Shown piece by piece: positions 18,285-26,846 of a DNA stretch of 64,000 nucleotides. Origin of the DNA: Bordetella petrii (GTDB lineage Bacteria; Pseudomonadota; Gammaproteobacteria; Burkholderiales; Burkholderiaceae_B); the NCBI RefSeq assembly GCF_017356245.1, contig NZ_JAFMZZ010000001.1, forward strand, positions 3,739,855 through 3,803,854, written 5' to 3'. Position numbers and translations under genes: made by a program. The notes under the pieces were generated by a model. That model did not search any database. It was not told where the DNA came from and saw nothing but the letters and a program-made list of their open reading frames with translations. Positions within the stretch are counted from its first letter, which is position 1. Each line of letters begins with the position of its first letter.

Positions 18285-19229
18285 ATGGATAGCCGGCAAC
18301 TGCGGTATTTCGTCAAGACACTCGAGATCGGCAGCCTTACGCATGCCGCCCAGGCGCTGCATATTGCCCAGTCGGCGCTCAGCCGGCACATGCGCAACCT
18401 GGAAGACGAACTCGGGGTGCGTCTGCTCAATCGCAGCAAGCAGGGCGTGGAAGCCACGCCGCAAGGGGCGCTGCTGCTGGAGCACGGCCGCAATATCCTG
18501 CGGCAGTTCGAGCAGGCCAGACAGGAAGTCATGTCGCTGGGCGCCGAGCCCTTCGGCCAGGTGGTGCTGGGCATTCCCGCCACGGTCAGCCCCATTCTCA
18601 TCCGCCCGCTGCTGGAAGCGGTAGGCCAGGCCATGCCCAAGGTGGTGCTGCGCATTATCGAAGGCATGAGCGGCCACTTGCTGGAATGGCTGCATTCGGG
18701 CCGCCTGGATATCGCGGTGTTGTTCGACGTCATGCCCAAGGCCGGCCTCAATACCGCGGTTATCGGGCAAGAGGCCATTTACCTGGTCGGGGCGGCGGGC
18801 AAGTTCAAAGACGGAGCCGAAGTCCCCTTGCGCGAACTGGGAAGATATCCCCTGATCACGCCCGGCGGCAAACACGGCATCAGCATGCTGATCCGCCAGG
18901 CGGCCGCGCGCGAAAACGTCGATCTGCAGATCCGTGTCGAGGTCGACGCCTTTGCCGAAATGATCGACCTGGTGCGCGAAGGCCTGGGCTACACCATGCT
19001 GGCCCGCATGGGCTTTCACCGCGAACTGAAGGCGGGCGCCGTGTCCCTGGCCCATATCGTGGATCCGCCCATTCTGCGCACGCTGGTCGTGGCCACGCCC
19101 AAGGCGCGGCCGCTGTCGCCGGCCGCCCAGTTCGTCATCGACAGCACCACGCAGCTGCTGCAGGCATTCATCGCCGCCGAGCCGGCCGGCAAGCGCCGGA
19201 CGCTCAGGCCGCGCAGGCCGCCCGCCTAG
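18285..19229 (+). CDS. LysR-family transcriptional regulator
   Basis: 314 residues. N-terminal winged HTH: MDSRQLRYFVKTLEIGSLTH, AAQALHIAQSALSRHMRNLE and LLNRSKQGVEATPQGALLLE, the standard LysR pattern with a recognition helix around residues 28-45. The C-terminal part is a periplasmic-binding-like effector domain. It is divergent from the isomerase gene and lies upstream of the DehI-like/sulfatase/ALDH/Bug operon, either of which it may control; the inverted repeat at 19310-19332 is a candidate target. Confidence 0.9.
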   Translation: MDSRQLRYFVKTLEIGSLTHAAQALHIAQSALSRHMRNLEDELGVRLLNRSKQGVEATPQGALLLEHGRNILRQFEQARQEVMSLGAEPFGQVVLGIPATVSPILIRPLLEAVGQAMPKVVLRIIEGMSGHLLEWLHSGRLDIAVLFDVMPKAGLNTAVIGQEAIYLVGAAGKFKDGAEVPLRELGRYPLITPGGKHGISMLIRQAAARENVDLQIRVEVDAFAEMIDLVREGLGYTMLARMGFHRELKAGAVSLAHIVDPPILRTLVVATPKARPLSPAAQFVIDSTTQLLQAFIAAEPAGKRRTLRPRRPPA

Positions 19230-19309
19230 CGCCGTTCACGCCGCATGCGCCTGTGCGCGCAGACTGCCCCCGCGCCTGCCGCGCGGAATGCCTGCGCCCC
19301 GCAAACCCC

Positions 19310-19332
19310 TCATCGATCTCAATTTGCGATGA
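19310..19332. promoter_or_regulatory. Candidate LysR-type operator TCATCG-N11-CGATGA
   Basis: Perfect 6-bp inverted repeat with an 11-nt spacer, about 93 nt upstream of the gene at 19425 and 81 nt after the LysR stop. Spacing and T...A symmetry fit a LysR box. A second perfect 12-bp palindrome, GAAAGGCCTTTC, lies at 19363-19374 and could be a further half-site or the promoter-proximal site. Confidence 0.4.
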
Positions 19333-19424
19333 ATGCGATGCTTAATATCTGCTTTTCCGCTTGAAAGGCCTTTCCTAGAATTCACTCAAACAAAGGCGCG
19401 GCCCCCGCGCCAGGGAGAGACACC

Positions 19425-20282
19425 ATGATGGCGCTGGCAGAAGTTCCGGAAGCAGGCGCGCGCGGCAGGGTCGGCGACATTTACGCCGACATTCGCGCCA
19501 CATTGCGCGTACCGGTGGTGAACACCATTTATCGCCAGCTGGCGGTCATGCCGGAAGCCCTGGAATGGGCCTGGCTGTCGGTGCGGCCGCATCTGCTGTC
19601 GGGCGCGGTGGCGCGCCAGGCCGAGGTACTGCGGCGCGACGTGCAGCGCGTGCTGGATGTGTCCAGGCCGGCCGCGCTGCCGGCCAATGTGGTGGTTCCG
19701 CTCAGGCAGAAAAGGGATGCGGCGAACGTGGTGCAGGGCTACGAACTTGCCAACCGCATGAACCTGGTCTGCTTTACGCACTTGCTGCGCCAGCCCGGGG
19801 TGGGCCGCTCGGCGGCGAACCAGCCCTGGGCCATCAAAGACCACACCCAGGCCGCAAGCGGCGCCGCCATGCTGCCCGCCGCCTTGCCGCCCATGCCCGA
19901 GCTGGCCGACCTGGCGCCCGAGGTGCTGGCGCGGGTGCAGCGCCTGAACCGCCTGGGCGAGTATGCCGAGCCCAGGGCCGTGGCCGGGCTGTATCGCCAT
20001 CTTGCGGTCTGGCCGCAGTTCCTGGAAGCGGTTGAAGCCTGGCTGACGCCGTGGAACCAGAGCGGCGTCCTGCTCAAGCTGCGCGAGACCGCGCTGGATT
20101 CGGTGGCCAGGCAGGCGCGTCTGCATCCGCTGCGCATGCAGGCGCCCGATGCGCGCGTCGAATTGCAGTTCCGCGGGCAGCTGCAATTGTTTTCGGGCGT
20201 TGTGATTCCGAAGATGATTCCGGTGGGCCTGCTGCTGGACAACTGGCTGCATCGCAGCGAGGCCGGCAAGATCGCCTGCTGA
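19425..20282 (+). CDS. DehI-family (group I haloacid dehalogenase-like) protein
   Basis: 285 residues, mainly alpha-helical, no signal peptide. Two internally similar halves are visible: EVPEAGARGRVGDIYADIRA, RVPVVNTIYRQLAVMPEALE in the first, and LNRLGEYAEPRAVAGLYRHL, AVWPQFLEAVEAWLTP in the second, the pseudo-dimer layout of the DehI family (PF10778). DehI dehalogenates 2-haloacids by direct water attack; whether this protein dehalogenates anything is unknown. The assignment is by pattern memory, so moderate. First gene of an operon with a sulfatase, an ALDH and a Bug receptor; a GGCGCGG/CCGCGCC hairpin (19395-19411) sits just before its AGGGAGAG ribosome-binding site. Confidence 0.55.
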   Translation: MMALAEVPEAGARGRVGDIYADIRATLRVPVVNTIYRQLAVMPEALEWAWLSVRPHLLSGAVARQAEVLRRDVQRVLDVSRPAALPANVVVPLRQKRDAANVVQGYELANRMNLVCFTHLLRQPGVGRSAANQPWAIKDHTQAASGAAMLPAALPPMPELADLAPEVLARVQRLNRLGEYAEPRAVAGLYRHLAVWPQFLEAVEAWLTPWNQSGVLLKLRETALDSVARQARLHPLRMQAPDARVELQFRGQLQLFSGVVIPKMIPVGLLLDNWLHRSEAGKIAC

Positions 20283-20373
20283 CGCGGCAGCGCCAGCATC
20301 CTCTTTACTGTCCGTCACTCAGGACCGGCGCCGGCGCCGGCCCAGGGGTGCGCTGTTTCCGAATGGAACGACC

Positions 20374-21969
20374 ATGCAGCCGAATTTCCTGTTCATCATC
20401 ACCGACCAGCATCGCGCCGATCATCTCGGGTGCTACGGCAACCCCATCGTGCGCACGCCTCATATCGATTCGCTGGCGCGCCGCGGCTGGCGCTCGGAAC
20501 GGTTCTACGTGGCGAATCCGGCCTGCATGCCGAACCGCGCCACCCTGATGACCGGGCGCATGCCGTCCTTGCACAAGGTGCGCTCCAACGGCATTCCTCT
20601 GCCGCTGCAGGCCACGACCTTCGTCGAGATCCTGCGCGTAGCGGGGTACCAGACGGCCTGCAGCGGAAAAATCCACCTGCAGCCCATGACGGGCGACCTG
20701 CCCATCCTGAAGCCCGCCGACGGCGCGGGTGCGCCGCCGCCCGAGCGGCTGGCCGATGCCTGGCATGGCGACGGCGGCCGCTACGACCAGGAAAGCATCC
20801 TGAAATGGCAGCAAGACCCCGGCCACGACCTGACGCTGCCTTATTACGGCTTCGAGGAAGTGCACCTGACCATGATGCACGCCGATGGCGCGCATGGCCA
20901 TTATGGACGCTGGCTCGAGCAGCGGCATGCCCACGCCGACCGGCTGGTCGGGCCGCGCAACGCGCTGCCGCAAGAGGGCATTTCGGCCCTGCAGGCGTGG
21001 CGCACCGCGGTGCCCGAGGCCTTGTATTCCACCACCTACATCAAGGAACAGGCGATCGGTTTCCTGGAACGCCATGCCGACGCGGGGCAGGGCGCTCGGC
21101 CGTTTTTCCTGCAGTGTTCTTTCAATGATCCGCACCATCCCTTCACCCCGCCGGGCAAGTACTGGGACATGTACGATCCCGGCCAGATGCCGCTGCCGGC
21201 CGCCTACCGCCCGAATATCGGCGAACCGCCGCCGCCGCTGCGGCACTTGCTGAAAGAACGAGACGAGGGCCGCGCCAACCGCGAATCGTGGATGCTGCAG
21301 GCCGTCAGCGAAACCGATGTGCGCCAGGCCCTGGCGCTTACCTATGGTTCGATCACCATGATCGACGACGCGGTGGGCGAGATCCTGGCCACGCTCGAGC
21401 GGCGCAACCTGCTGCACAACACCGTAGTCGTATTCACCAGCGACCATGGCGAGTACATGGGCGACCACCAGCTGATGTTCAAGGGGCCCATTCATTACGA
21501 CGGCCTGATCCGCGTGCCGTTCATCTGGTGCGACCCGCAGCGCAACGTGCGCGGCGGGTCGTCCTCGCCGGCGCTGGCCGGCACCATCGACATCGCCCGC
21601 ACCATCCTGGCGCGGGCCGGCCTGCAGGGCTTCCATGGCATGCAGGGCTGCGACCTGATGCCGCTGATGGAAGGCCAGGTGGCGGACCTGCGGCCCGCCG
21701 TCATCGTGGAAGAAGACAACCAGCGCGCCTTCATGGGATTCGACCGGCCGGTGCGGATGCGCACCCTGGTTACCGACCGGTGGCGGCTGACGGTGTACCG
21801 CGGCGTGGAGTGGGGCGAGCTGTACGACCTGCACGCCGATCCGCTGGAACTGCACAACCGCTGGTCGGATCCGGATGTCGCCGATGTGCGCGCCGGCCTG
21901 CTGCTGCAGCTGGTGCAATCCATGCAAGAGCTGGCCGACGACAGCCCGCTGCCGAAGGCCCGCGCCTGA
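20374..21969 (+). CDS. Type I sulfatase / phosphonate monoester hydrolase-like enzyme (cytoplasmic)
   Basis: 531 residues of the alkaline-phosphatase superfamily. N-terminal NFLFIITDQHRADHLGCYGN provides the first metal ligands; the formylglycine motif C-x-P-x-R is ACMPNRATLMTGR with Cys at residue 51; further ligands appear in VVFTSDHGEYMGDHQLMFKG. No signal peptide, so the enzyme acts in the cytoplasm and its Cys must be converted there. Members hydrolyse sulfate esters or phosphonate/phosphate mono- and diesters. It lies between DehI-like and ALDH genes, suggesting a catabolic operon for an imported sulfated or phosphorylated substrate. Substrate unknown. Confidence 0.85.
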   Translation: MQPNFLFIITDQHRADHLGCYGNPIVRTPHIDSLARRGWRSERFYVANPACMPNRATLMTGRMPSLHKVRSNGIPLPLQATTFVEILRVAGYQTACSGKIHLQPMTGDLPILKPADGAGAPPPERLADAWHGDGGRYDQESILKWQQDPGHDLTLPYYGFEEVHLTMMHADGAHGHYGRWLEQRHAHADRLVGPRNALPQEGISALQAWRTAVPEALYSTTYIKEQAIGFLERHADAGQGARPFFLQCSFNDPHHPFTPPGKYWDMYDPGQMPLPAAYRPNIGEPPPPLRHLLKERDEGRANRESWMLQAVSETDVRQALALTYGSITMIDDAVGEILATLERRNLLHNTVVVFTSDHGEYMGDHQLMFKGPIHYDGLIRVPFIWCDPQRNVRGGSSSPALAGTIDIARTILARAGLQGFHGMQGCDLMPLMEGQVADLRPAVIVEEDNQRAFMGFDRPVRMRTLVTDRWRLTVYRGVEWGELYDLHADPLELHNRWSDPDVADVRAGLLLQLVQSMQELADDSPLPKARA

Positions 21970-22004
21970 ACGGACATGATTCATCAATAAACAGGGAGAC
22001 TGGG

Positions 22005-23465
22005 ATGACAGTGTTGAACGAGGCCGCGGCGCGGTTTGGCGAGCTGCGCATGCTGATCGACGGAGAATGGCTGGCCAGGGGCGCGGGCGGCGCGCAGCCG
22101 GTGACCGACCCCGCGACGCTGCAGGTGCTGGGCGAGCTGCCCCTGGCCGCCGGCGGCGAACTCGACCGGGCCGTGCACGCCGCGCATGCCGCGTTCGGGG
22201 CGTGGTCGCGCACGCCGGCCATCGAGCGCTGCCGCCTGCTGGCGCAGGCGGCGCAGCTGGTGCGCGAGCGCGCCGAGCTGATCGCGCACATACTGACGCT
22301 GGAGCAGGGCAAGCCGCTGGCGGAATCGCGCGGTGAAGTCATGGGCGCGGCGGAAATCTTCGAATGGTATGCGCAAGAGTCGCGCCGCCTGTATGGGCGG
22401 GTGATCCCGGCGCGCCAGGCCCATACCCGGCACTGGGTCACGCACGAGCCGGTCGGCCCGGTGGCCGCATTCACGCCCTGGAATTTTCCCGCGCTGACGC
22501 CCGCCCGCAAGATCGCGGGCGCGCTGGCCGCCGGCTGCACCTGCGTGATCAAGCCCGCCGAGGAAACCCCCGCCACCGCGCTCGAGCTGGCGCGGGCCTG
22601 CATGGACGCGGGCCTGCCCGTCGGCGTGCTGAATGTGGTGTTCGGCCATCCGGCGGATGTATCCGGGCACCTGATCCGCGCCCCGCAGATACGCAAGATC
22701 ACTTTCACCGGATCCACCGCGGTGGGCAAGCAGCTGGCGGCGCTGGCCGCGCTGCACGGCGCCAAGCGCTGCACCATGGAGCTGGGCGGGCTGGCCCCCG
22801 CCATCGTGTTCGACGATGCCGACATCGGCGAAGCCGCGGCGGTGTGCGCGGCATCGCGCTTTCGCAACGCCGGCCAGGTCTGCGTGGCCGCCTCGCGCTT
22901 CTACGTGCAGCGCCAGGCCTATCCGCGCTTCATGGAGCAGTTCCGCGCCCACGTCGCGGGCCTGAAGGTCGGCAACGGCCTGGCCGCCGACACCCGGATG
23001 GGGCCGCTGGCCAACGGGCGCCGCCTGGACGCCATGCCCGGCTTCATCGACGATGCGCTGCAGCACGGCGGGCAGGTGGCCGCCGGCGGCGCGCGCCACG
23101 AAGGGGCCGGCTACTTCTGGCAGCCGACCATCCTGGCCGACATGCCCGACCAGGCGCGCGCCATGTCCGAAGAAACCTTCGGGCCGGTGGCTTCGGTGGC
23201 GGCTTTCGATACGCTGGACGAGGTCATCGAGCGGGCCAACGGCGTGCCTTACGGGCTGGCGGCGTACGCCTTCACGCGGTCCGCCGCCACGGCCATGGCG
23301 GTGGCCGACGGCCTGCAGGCCGGCATGGTGGGCATCAATACACCGGCGATTTCTCTTGCGGAAGCGCCGTTCGGTGGAGTAAAGGAAAGCGGGTATGGCA
23401 GCGAAGGCGGCACCGAGGGGCTGGAGGCCTATCTTTGCACCAAGTTCGTGGCCCACCGCGCATAG
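22005..23465 (+). CDS. NAD(P)-dependent aldehyde dehydrogenase (succinate-semialdehyde-dehydrogenase-like)
   Basis: 486 residues, full-length ALDH of the GabD/aldA type. Signature segments: FTPWNFPALTPARKIAGALA, CTCVIKPAEETP, ITFTGSTAVGKQLA, catalytic Glu in TMELGGLAPAIVFDDAD, catalytic Cys in FRNAGQVCVAASRFYV. The ATG at 22005 follows CAGGGAGA; 35 nt after the sulfatase gene. Probably oxidises the aldehyde product of the pathway encoded by this operon; the specific aldehyde is not known. Confidence 0.9.
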   Translation: MTVLNEAAARFGELRMLIDGEWLARGAGGAQPVTDPATLQVLGELPLAAGGELDRAVHAAHAAFGAWSRTPAIERCRLLAQAAQLVRERAELIAHILTLEQGKPLAESRGEVMGAAEIFEWYAQESRRLYGRVIPARQAHTRHWVTHEPVGPVAAFTPWNFPALTPARKIAGALAAGCTCVIKPAEETPATALELARACMDAGLPVGVLNVVFGHPADVSGHLIRAPQIRKITFTGSTAVGKQLAALAALHGAKRCTMELGGLAPAIVFDDADIGEAAAVCAASRFRNAGQVCVAASRFYVQRQAYPRFMEQFRAHVAGLKVGNGLAADTRMGPLANGRRLDAMPGFIDDALQHGGQVAAGGARHEGAGYFWQPTILADMPDQARAMSEETFGPVASVAAFDTLDEVIERANGVPYGLAAYAFTRSAATAMAVADGLQAGMVGINTPAISLAEAPFGGVKESGYGSEGGTEGLEAYLCTKFVAHRA

Positions 23466-23471
23466 GGCGGC

Positions 23472-23489
23472 GGCGGGCGCCAGCCCGCC
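23472..23489 (+). terminator. Intercistronic hairpin between ALDH and Bug genes
   Basis: GGCGGGC-GCCA-GCCCGCC, a perfect 7-bp stem just after the ALDH stop, without a T run. More likely an mRNA processing or stability element inside the operon than a full terminator. Confidence 0.3.
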
Positions 23490-23527
23490 ATACTGATCGA
23501 CAACACAACGAAACAAGGGGTCCCAGC

Positions 23528-24481
23528 ATGCGTAACATGGCAAAAATACTGCCTTTACTGGCAATTGCCGCGGCCGCCGTACACCCGCAGGCACAGGCTG
23601 ACGCGTATCCGCGCCAGCCGATCAACCTGATCGTCAATTTCCCGCCGGGCGGGGCCACCGACCTGACCGCGCGCGCGCTGGGCCAGGCGATGACAGAATC
23701 GCTGAAGCAGCCGGTCATCATCGAAAACCGCGCCGGCGCCGGCGGCGCCATCGGCATAGGCGCCATATCCAGCGCCAGGCCCGACGGCTACCACGTGGGC
23801 TTTGTATCCGTGGCGGGCCTGACCACGCTGCCGCAGATGCGGCGGGTGCCGTACAGCATGGAAACGGTCACGTACCTGTGCCGGGCCTACGATGCGCCGG
23901 TCTTCATGCTGGTGACCCAGGACTCGAAATTCAAGAGCGCCCAGGAACTGGTGGCCTACGCAAAGGGCAACCCGGGCCGCCTGAATTACGCGACGGTGGG
24001 CCCCGGCTCGCTGCCGCACCTGGCCGCCCTGGACTTCGCCGCCGCCGCGAAAATCGACATCAGCCATATTCCGTACCAGGGCGAGGCGCCGGCCATTACG
24101 GACCTGCTGGGCGGGCACGTGGATCTTTATTTCGGCACCAACGCCGTGGCCACCGCGCACAACCTGCGCCGCCTGGCCGTGGCCGCCGAGGCGCGCCAGG
24201 ACGATGCGCCCGATACCCCCACGCTGGCCGAGCTGGGCTATCCGGTGCGCCGCTCGATCGGCGGCGGCCTGATCGCGCCCGCCGGGCTCGACAGCCAGGC
24301 CGAACAGGCGCTGGGCCAGGCCTGCAAGACGGCGGTGCTCAGCCAGGGGTTCAAGCAGGCGCTGGGCAGCCTGAAGCTGGTTCCGGCCTACCTGGACGGC
24401 GCCGCGTTCAAGCGCGAACTGCAGGCCGAAGCCGGCGGCAACCGGAAACTGCTGGAGCGGGAAGGGCTGTTGGCGAAGTAA
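23528..24481 (+). CDS. Bug-family tripartite tricarboxylate transporter receptor
   Basis: 317 residues: signal peptide of about 24 residues ending AQA, then YPRQPINLIVNFPPGGATDL, IIENRAGAGGAIGIGAISSA and ISHIPYQGEAPAITDLLGGH, all diagnostic of Bug receptors. Periplasmic solute binding for a carboxylate-type ligand is expected. As with the receptor at 14445, no membrane subunits are adjacent. Last gene of the DehI-like/sulfatase/ALDH operon, which ends at the terminator at 24493. Confidence 0.9.
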   Translation: MRNMAKILPLLAIAAAAVHPQAQADAYPRQPINLIVNFPPGGATDLTARALGQAMTESLKQPVIIENRAGAGGAIGIGAISSARPDGYHVGFVSVAGLTTLPQMRRVPYSMETVTYLCRAYDAPVFMLVTQDSKFKSAQELVAYAKGNPGRLNYATVGPGSLPHLAALDFAAAAKIDISHIPYQGEAPAITDLLGGHVDLYFGTNAVATAHNLRRLAVAAEARQDDAPDTPTLAELGYPVRRSIGGGLIAPAGLDSQAEQALGQACKTAVLSQGFKQALGSLKLVPAYLDGAAFKRELQAEAGGNRKLLEREGLLAK

Positions 24482-24492
24482 GACGCTTACCC

Positions 24493-24521
24493 GCGCCGCT
24501 GCGCCATCGCAGCGGCGCTTT
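24493..24521 (+). terminator. Rho-independent terminator after Bug receptor gene
   Basis: Perfect 11-bp stem GCGCCGCTGCG / CGCAGCGGCGC with a CCAT loop, followed by TTTACATT, beginning 12 nt after the stop codon. Confidence 0.8.
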
Positions 24522-24612
24522 ACATTATCATCACGGACTGACAGCCTTATTTTCAGGGCAGCGTTTACCCAAGCACGACCGTGTTTTGCGCAATGCCATT
24601 GCGGGGTATGAC

Positions 24613-25596
24613 ATGTCAGGCCAGGAAACTGCAGGCGCCCGGGCGGGCAAGTTCCTTTCGGGCTGGGCGTTGGCCGTGCTGGCGTGCGCGCTGGCCACGG
24701 CCGCCTCGGCGCAGTCGGGCATCCGGCTGACCAAAGACGACCTGCAAAAGCGCGCCAATGGCGTGCTGGCCCTGATGTCGTTCTCGATTGTTCCCGACAT
24801 CACCACCAGTTCGCTGTCCATCGGCGGCGGCGGGGCGGGGACGCAGGGGTCGAGCGACTTCTTCATGACCCAGCTCGGCGGCGGCGACACCCTTTCCGAC
24901 AGCGTGCCCATCTATCTGGAAGGCGTGCTGGCGTACAGCCGGTACGACCCGACCTTTATTGCGACGCAAGGCGCGCAAAGGCGCAGCATTCCCACCAAAT
25001 GGAACAGCCTGTCCGCCACGGGCGGCATCGGCTGGGACTTCAAGCTGACCGACGAATTGAAGCTGCGGCCCATCTTCAATTTCGCCCTGGGCAACGTCAC
25101 CAGCGACCTGCGCGGCGCCAGCTGGTACGTCGGCCGCAAGACCGGGCGGGACGTGGAATTCCTGGACAGGGGCTCGCTGAATGCCTACGGCCTGGGCGGG
25201 TCCTTGATGCTGGACTGGGAACACTACCGTCCGGGCTATGAGGTGGATGTGGAGCTGCGGTATTCCGACATCCGGCTGCAGAGTTTCGAAAGCTCGGCGG
25301 CAGTGCAGGGCAAGGCGGCTGCCCGCTCGGCCAACCTGTGGGCCCGCTACCGGGCGCCCACCGGCATCACGTTGCTGCAACGGCCGCTGCGCTATGTGCT
25401 GGAACTGACGCATTCCGAGTTCCTGGGCGACCAGCGCGGCGTGCTGGGATTCGACCGCCTGACTGCCCTAGGCGCGGGCCTGGAGCTGGACTCCAGCGCC
25501 TATAACGTCATTGTCACCCGGACGCGATTGGTCGGGCGCTATGTGTTCGGCACCAATGTCCGCGGTTTTTCGGTCGGGCTCGCCGTCAGTTTCTGA
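24613..25596 (+). CDS. Outer-membrane beta-barrel protein (copy 1 of a near-identical pair)
   Basis: 327 residues with a signal peptide cleaved near residue 33 (ASA-QSG). The mature part alternates hydrophobic residues in beta-strand fashion and ends in FSVGLAVSF, a C-terminal Phe typical of outer-membrane barrels. It resembles solitary autotransporter-like barrels without a passenger. A paralogue of the same length lies at 47785; the mature parts differ at about 17 of 294 positions while signal peptides and synonymous codons diverge widely. Function unknown; strong conservation suggests specific partners. The start is fixed by ATG 24613, in frame with a proper signal peptide. Confidence 0.7.
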   Translation: MSGQETAGARAGKFLSGWALAVLACALATAASAQSGIRLTKDDLQKRANGVLALMSFSIVPDITTSSLSIGGGGAGTQGSSDFFMTQLGGGDTLSDSVPIYLEGVLAYSRYDPTFIATQGAQRRSIPTKWNSLSATGGIGWDFKLTDELKLRPIFNFALGNVTSDLRGASWYVGRKTGRDVEFLDRGSLNAYGLGGSLMLDWEHYRPGYEVDVELRYSDIRLQSFESSAAVQGKAAARSANLWARYRAPTGITLLQRPLRYVLELTHSEFLGDQRGVLGFDRLTALGAGLELDSSAYNVIVTRTRLVGRYVFGTNVRGFSVGLAVSF

Positions 25597-25632
25597 CGGG
25601 CCTGGTGCGATGCCATGGCCCCGAAACCTGGA

Positions 25633-26613
25633 TTACAGACGCGCACGCGAGCGGTTCAACGTATCGCTCGGCAGTTCCCCGAAGGCCCTGCGGTAGTATT
25701 CGGCGAACCGCGACATATGCCGAAAGCCCCATTTGGTGGCCACATCCGAAACACTGGACGCCTGATCGCCGGTGAGCAAGTCGCGCAACGCGCCATTCAG
25801 GCGCGCGGTCATGAACCAACGGCTTGGTGTCATGCCGACGCCGCAGCGGAAAATCAGTTGCAGAGAGCGCAGGCTGTACCCGCTGCGCCTGGCGATCTCG
25901 GCCAGCGCAATATCGGCGTCGGTCCCGGACAGCACCAGCCGTTCGCATGCCGAGATCAGGCAATGGCGGCGTCGCTCGGCCGACAGAGTCCGCGCCTGGC
26001 GCGCGGATGCCGCGTCGAACAGCGCATCGACATAACCGGCCAGCAGCGACCCGCCAATCTCCGCAGCGAGTTCCGGCGCCATTCCGTTGCCACGCTGAAG
26101 CCCACGAGCGATACCCATTGCATCGTCGGCCAGGCATGTCAATGCAAACCTTCCGCCCGGCCGCAGACGTATCGACTGGACGGCGGATCTCGATATTCTC
26201 AGCGGCTGCCCCCTGCGCGCAAGAGCGGCTTTCTGGAGATGGTCTTCCGGTATGGTGAAGGTCACCCACCGGGAAGCATGCGAGGCGTGATAGAGCAGTT
26301 CGACCCCGGCCGGATAAATCTGGATTTCGTCCGCTTCGATCGCCGCCGTGTTGTACTTGGCCGTTTCACTGCCTTCCGCCACGAAGCCGATGCATAAAGC
26401 ATCCCTGGGCATGCTGCCCTGGGCGGCCACCGGAAAGTCATAACGGCCCGTTTCCAGCCTGATATCGCCGAAATTCAGGCGCTGGTGCTCCATGGTTGCC
26501 CGCCTGGATGACAGCAGCCGATGTTCGAAAGTCCCGCCGTAAATGACATCGAAGGCCTGGGAAGGCTCAAAACCCGAATAAACGTGTCGCATGTAGCCAG
26601 GCTGGAACGACAT
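25633..26613 (-). CDS. AraC-family transcriptional regulator (paralogue 1)
   Basis: 326 residues. The C-terminal AraC HTH pair is clear: DIALAEIARRSGYSLRSLQL then MTPSRWFMTARLNGALRDLL and SVSDVATKWGFRHMSRFAEY followed by YRRAFGELPSDTLNRSRARL. The N-terminal 200 residues are an AraC-binding-like-2 ligand domain starting MSFQPGYMRHVYSGFEPSQA. Strongly similar throughout to the 326-residue regulator at 32550. Divergent from the alkylsulfatase at 26847, its likely target. Its leader carries the repeated 20-bp element (26630-26649) just upstream of AAGGAGT. Confidence 0.9.
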   Translation of the reverse strand: MSFQPGYMRHVYSGFEPSQAFDVIYGGTFEHRLLSSRRATMEHQRLNFGDIRLETGRYDFPVAAQGSMPRDALCIGFVAEGSETAKYNTAAIEADEIQIYPAGVELLYHASHASRWVTFTIPEDHLQKAALARRGQPLRISRSAVQSIRLRPGGRFALTCLADDAMGIARGLQRGNGMAPELAAEIGGSLLAGYVDALFDAASARQARTLSAERRRHCLISACERLVLSGTDADIALAEIARRSGYSLRSLQLIFRCGVGMTPSRWFMTARLNGALRDLLTGDQASSVSDVATKWGFRHMSRFAEYYRRAFGELPSDTLNRSRARL

Positions 26614-26629
26614 GGCAAAAACTCCTTAG

Positions 26630-26649
26630 AGATTTCGCATTTCGGATAG
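26630..26649 (+). promoter_or_regulatory. Repeated element AGATTTCGNNTTTCGGATAG, copy 1
   Basis: AGATTTCGCATTTCGGATAG between the divergent AraC and alkylsulfatase genes. Sixteen nt further on is GCACTATT, a second box also found at copy 2 (GCACTATT) and copy 3 (GCCATATT). Candidate binding site of one or both AraC paralogues, or a conserved leader. GCAC-TATT-GTGC (26666-26677) forms an extra inverted repeat here. Confidence 0.55.
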
Positions 26650-26846
26650 TGTCCGTTTGAGATTAGCACTATTGTGCAATAAGTCGTAAGTTCGGGGCAG
26701 ATTGTGTCGTTGATGATCGGTCGTTCCATGCGCGGACATGTTTTGAAAAATAACTATACAAACCGCGCGCCCATGCTTGGATGTGAATTTCTGCTGACAC
26801 CTCAGTAGCGCCAATGTCCGTTGAGCACCGTTAGGAGTGGAAAGCC

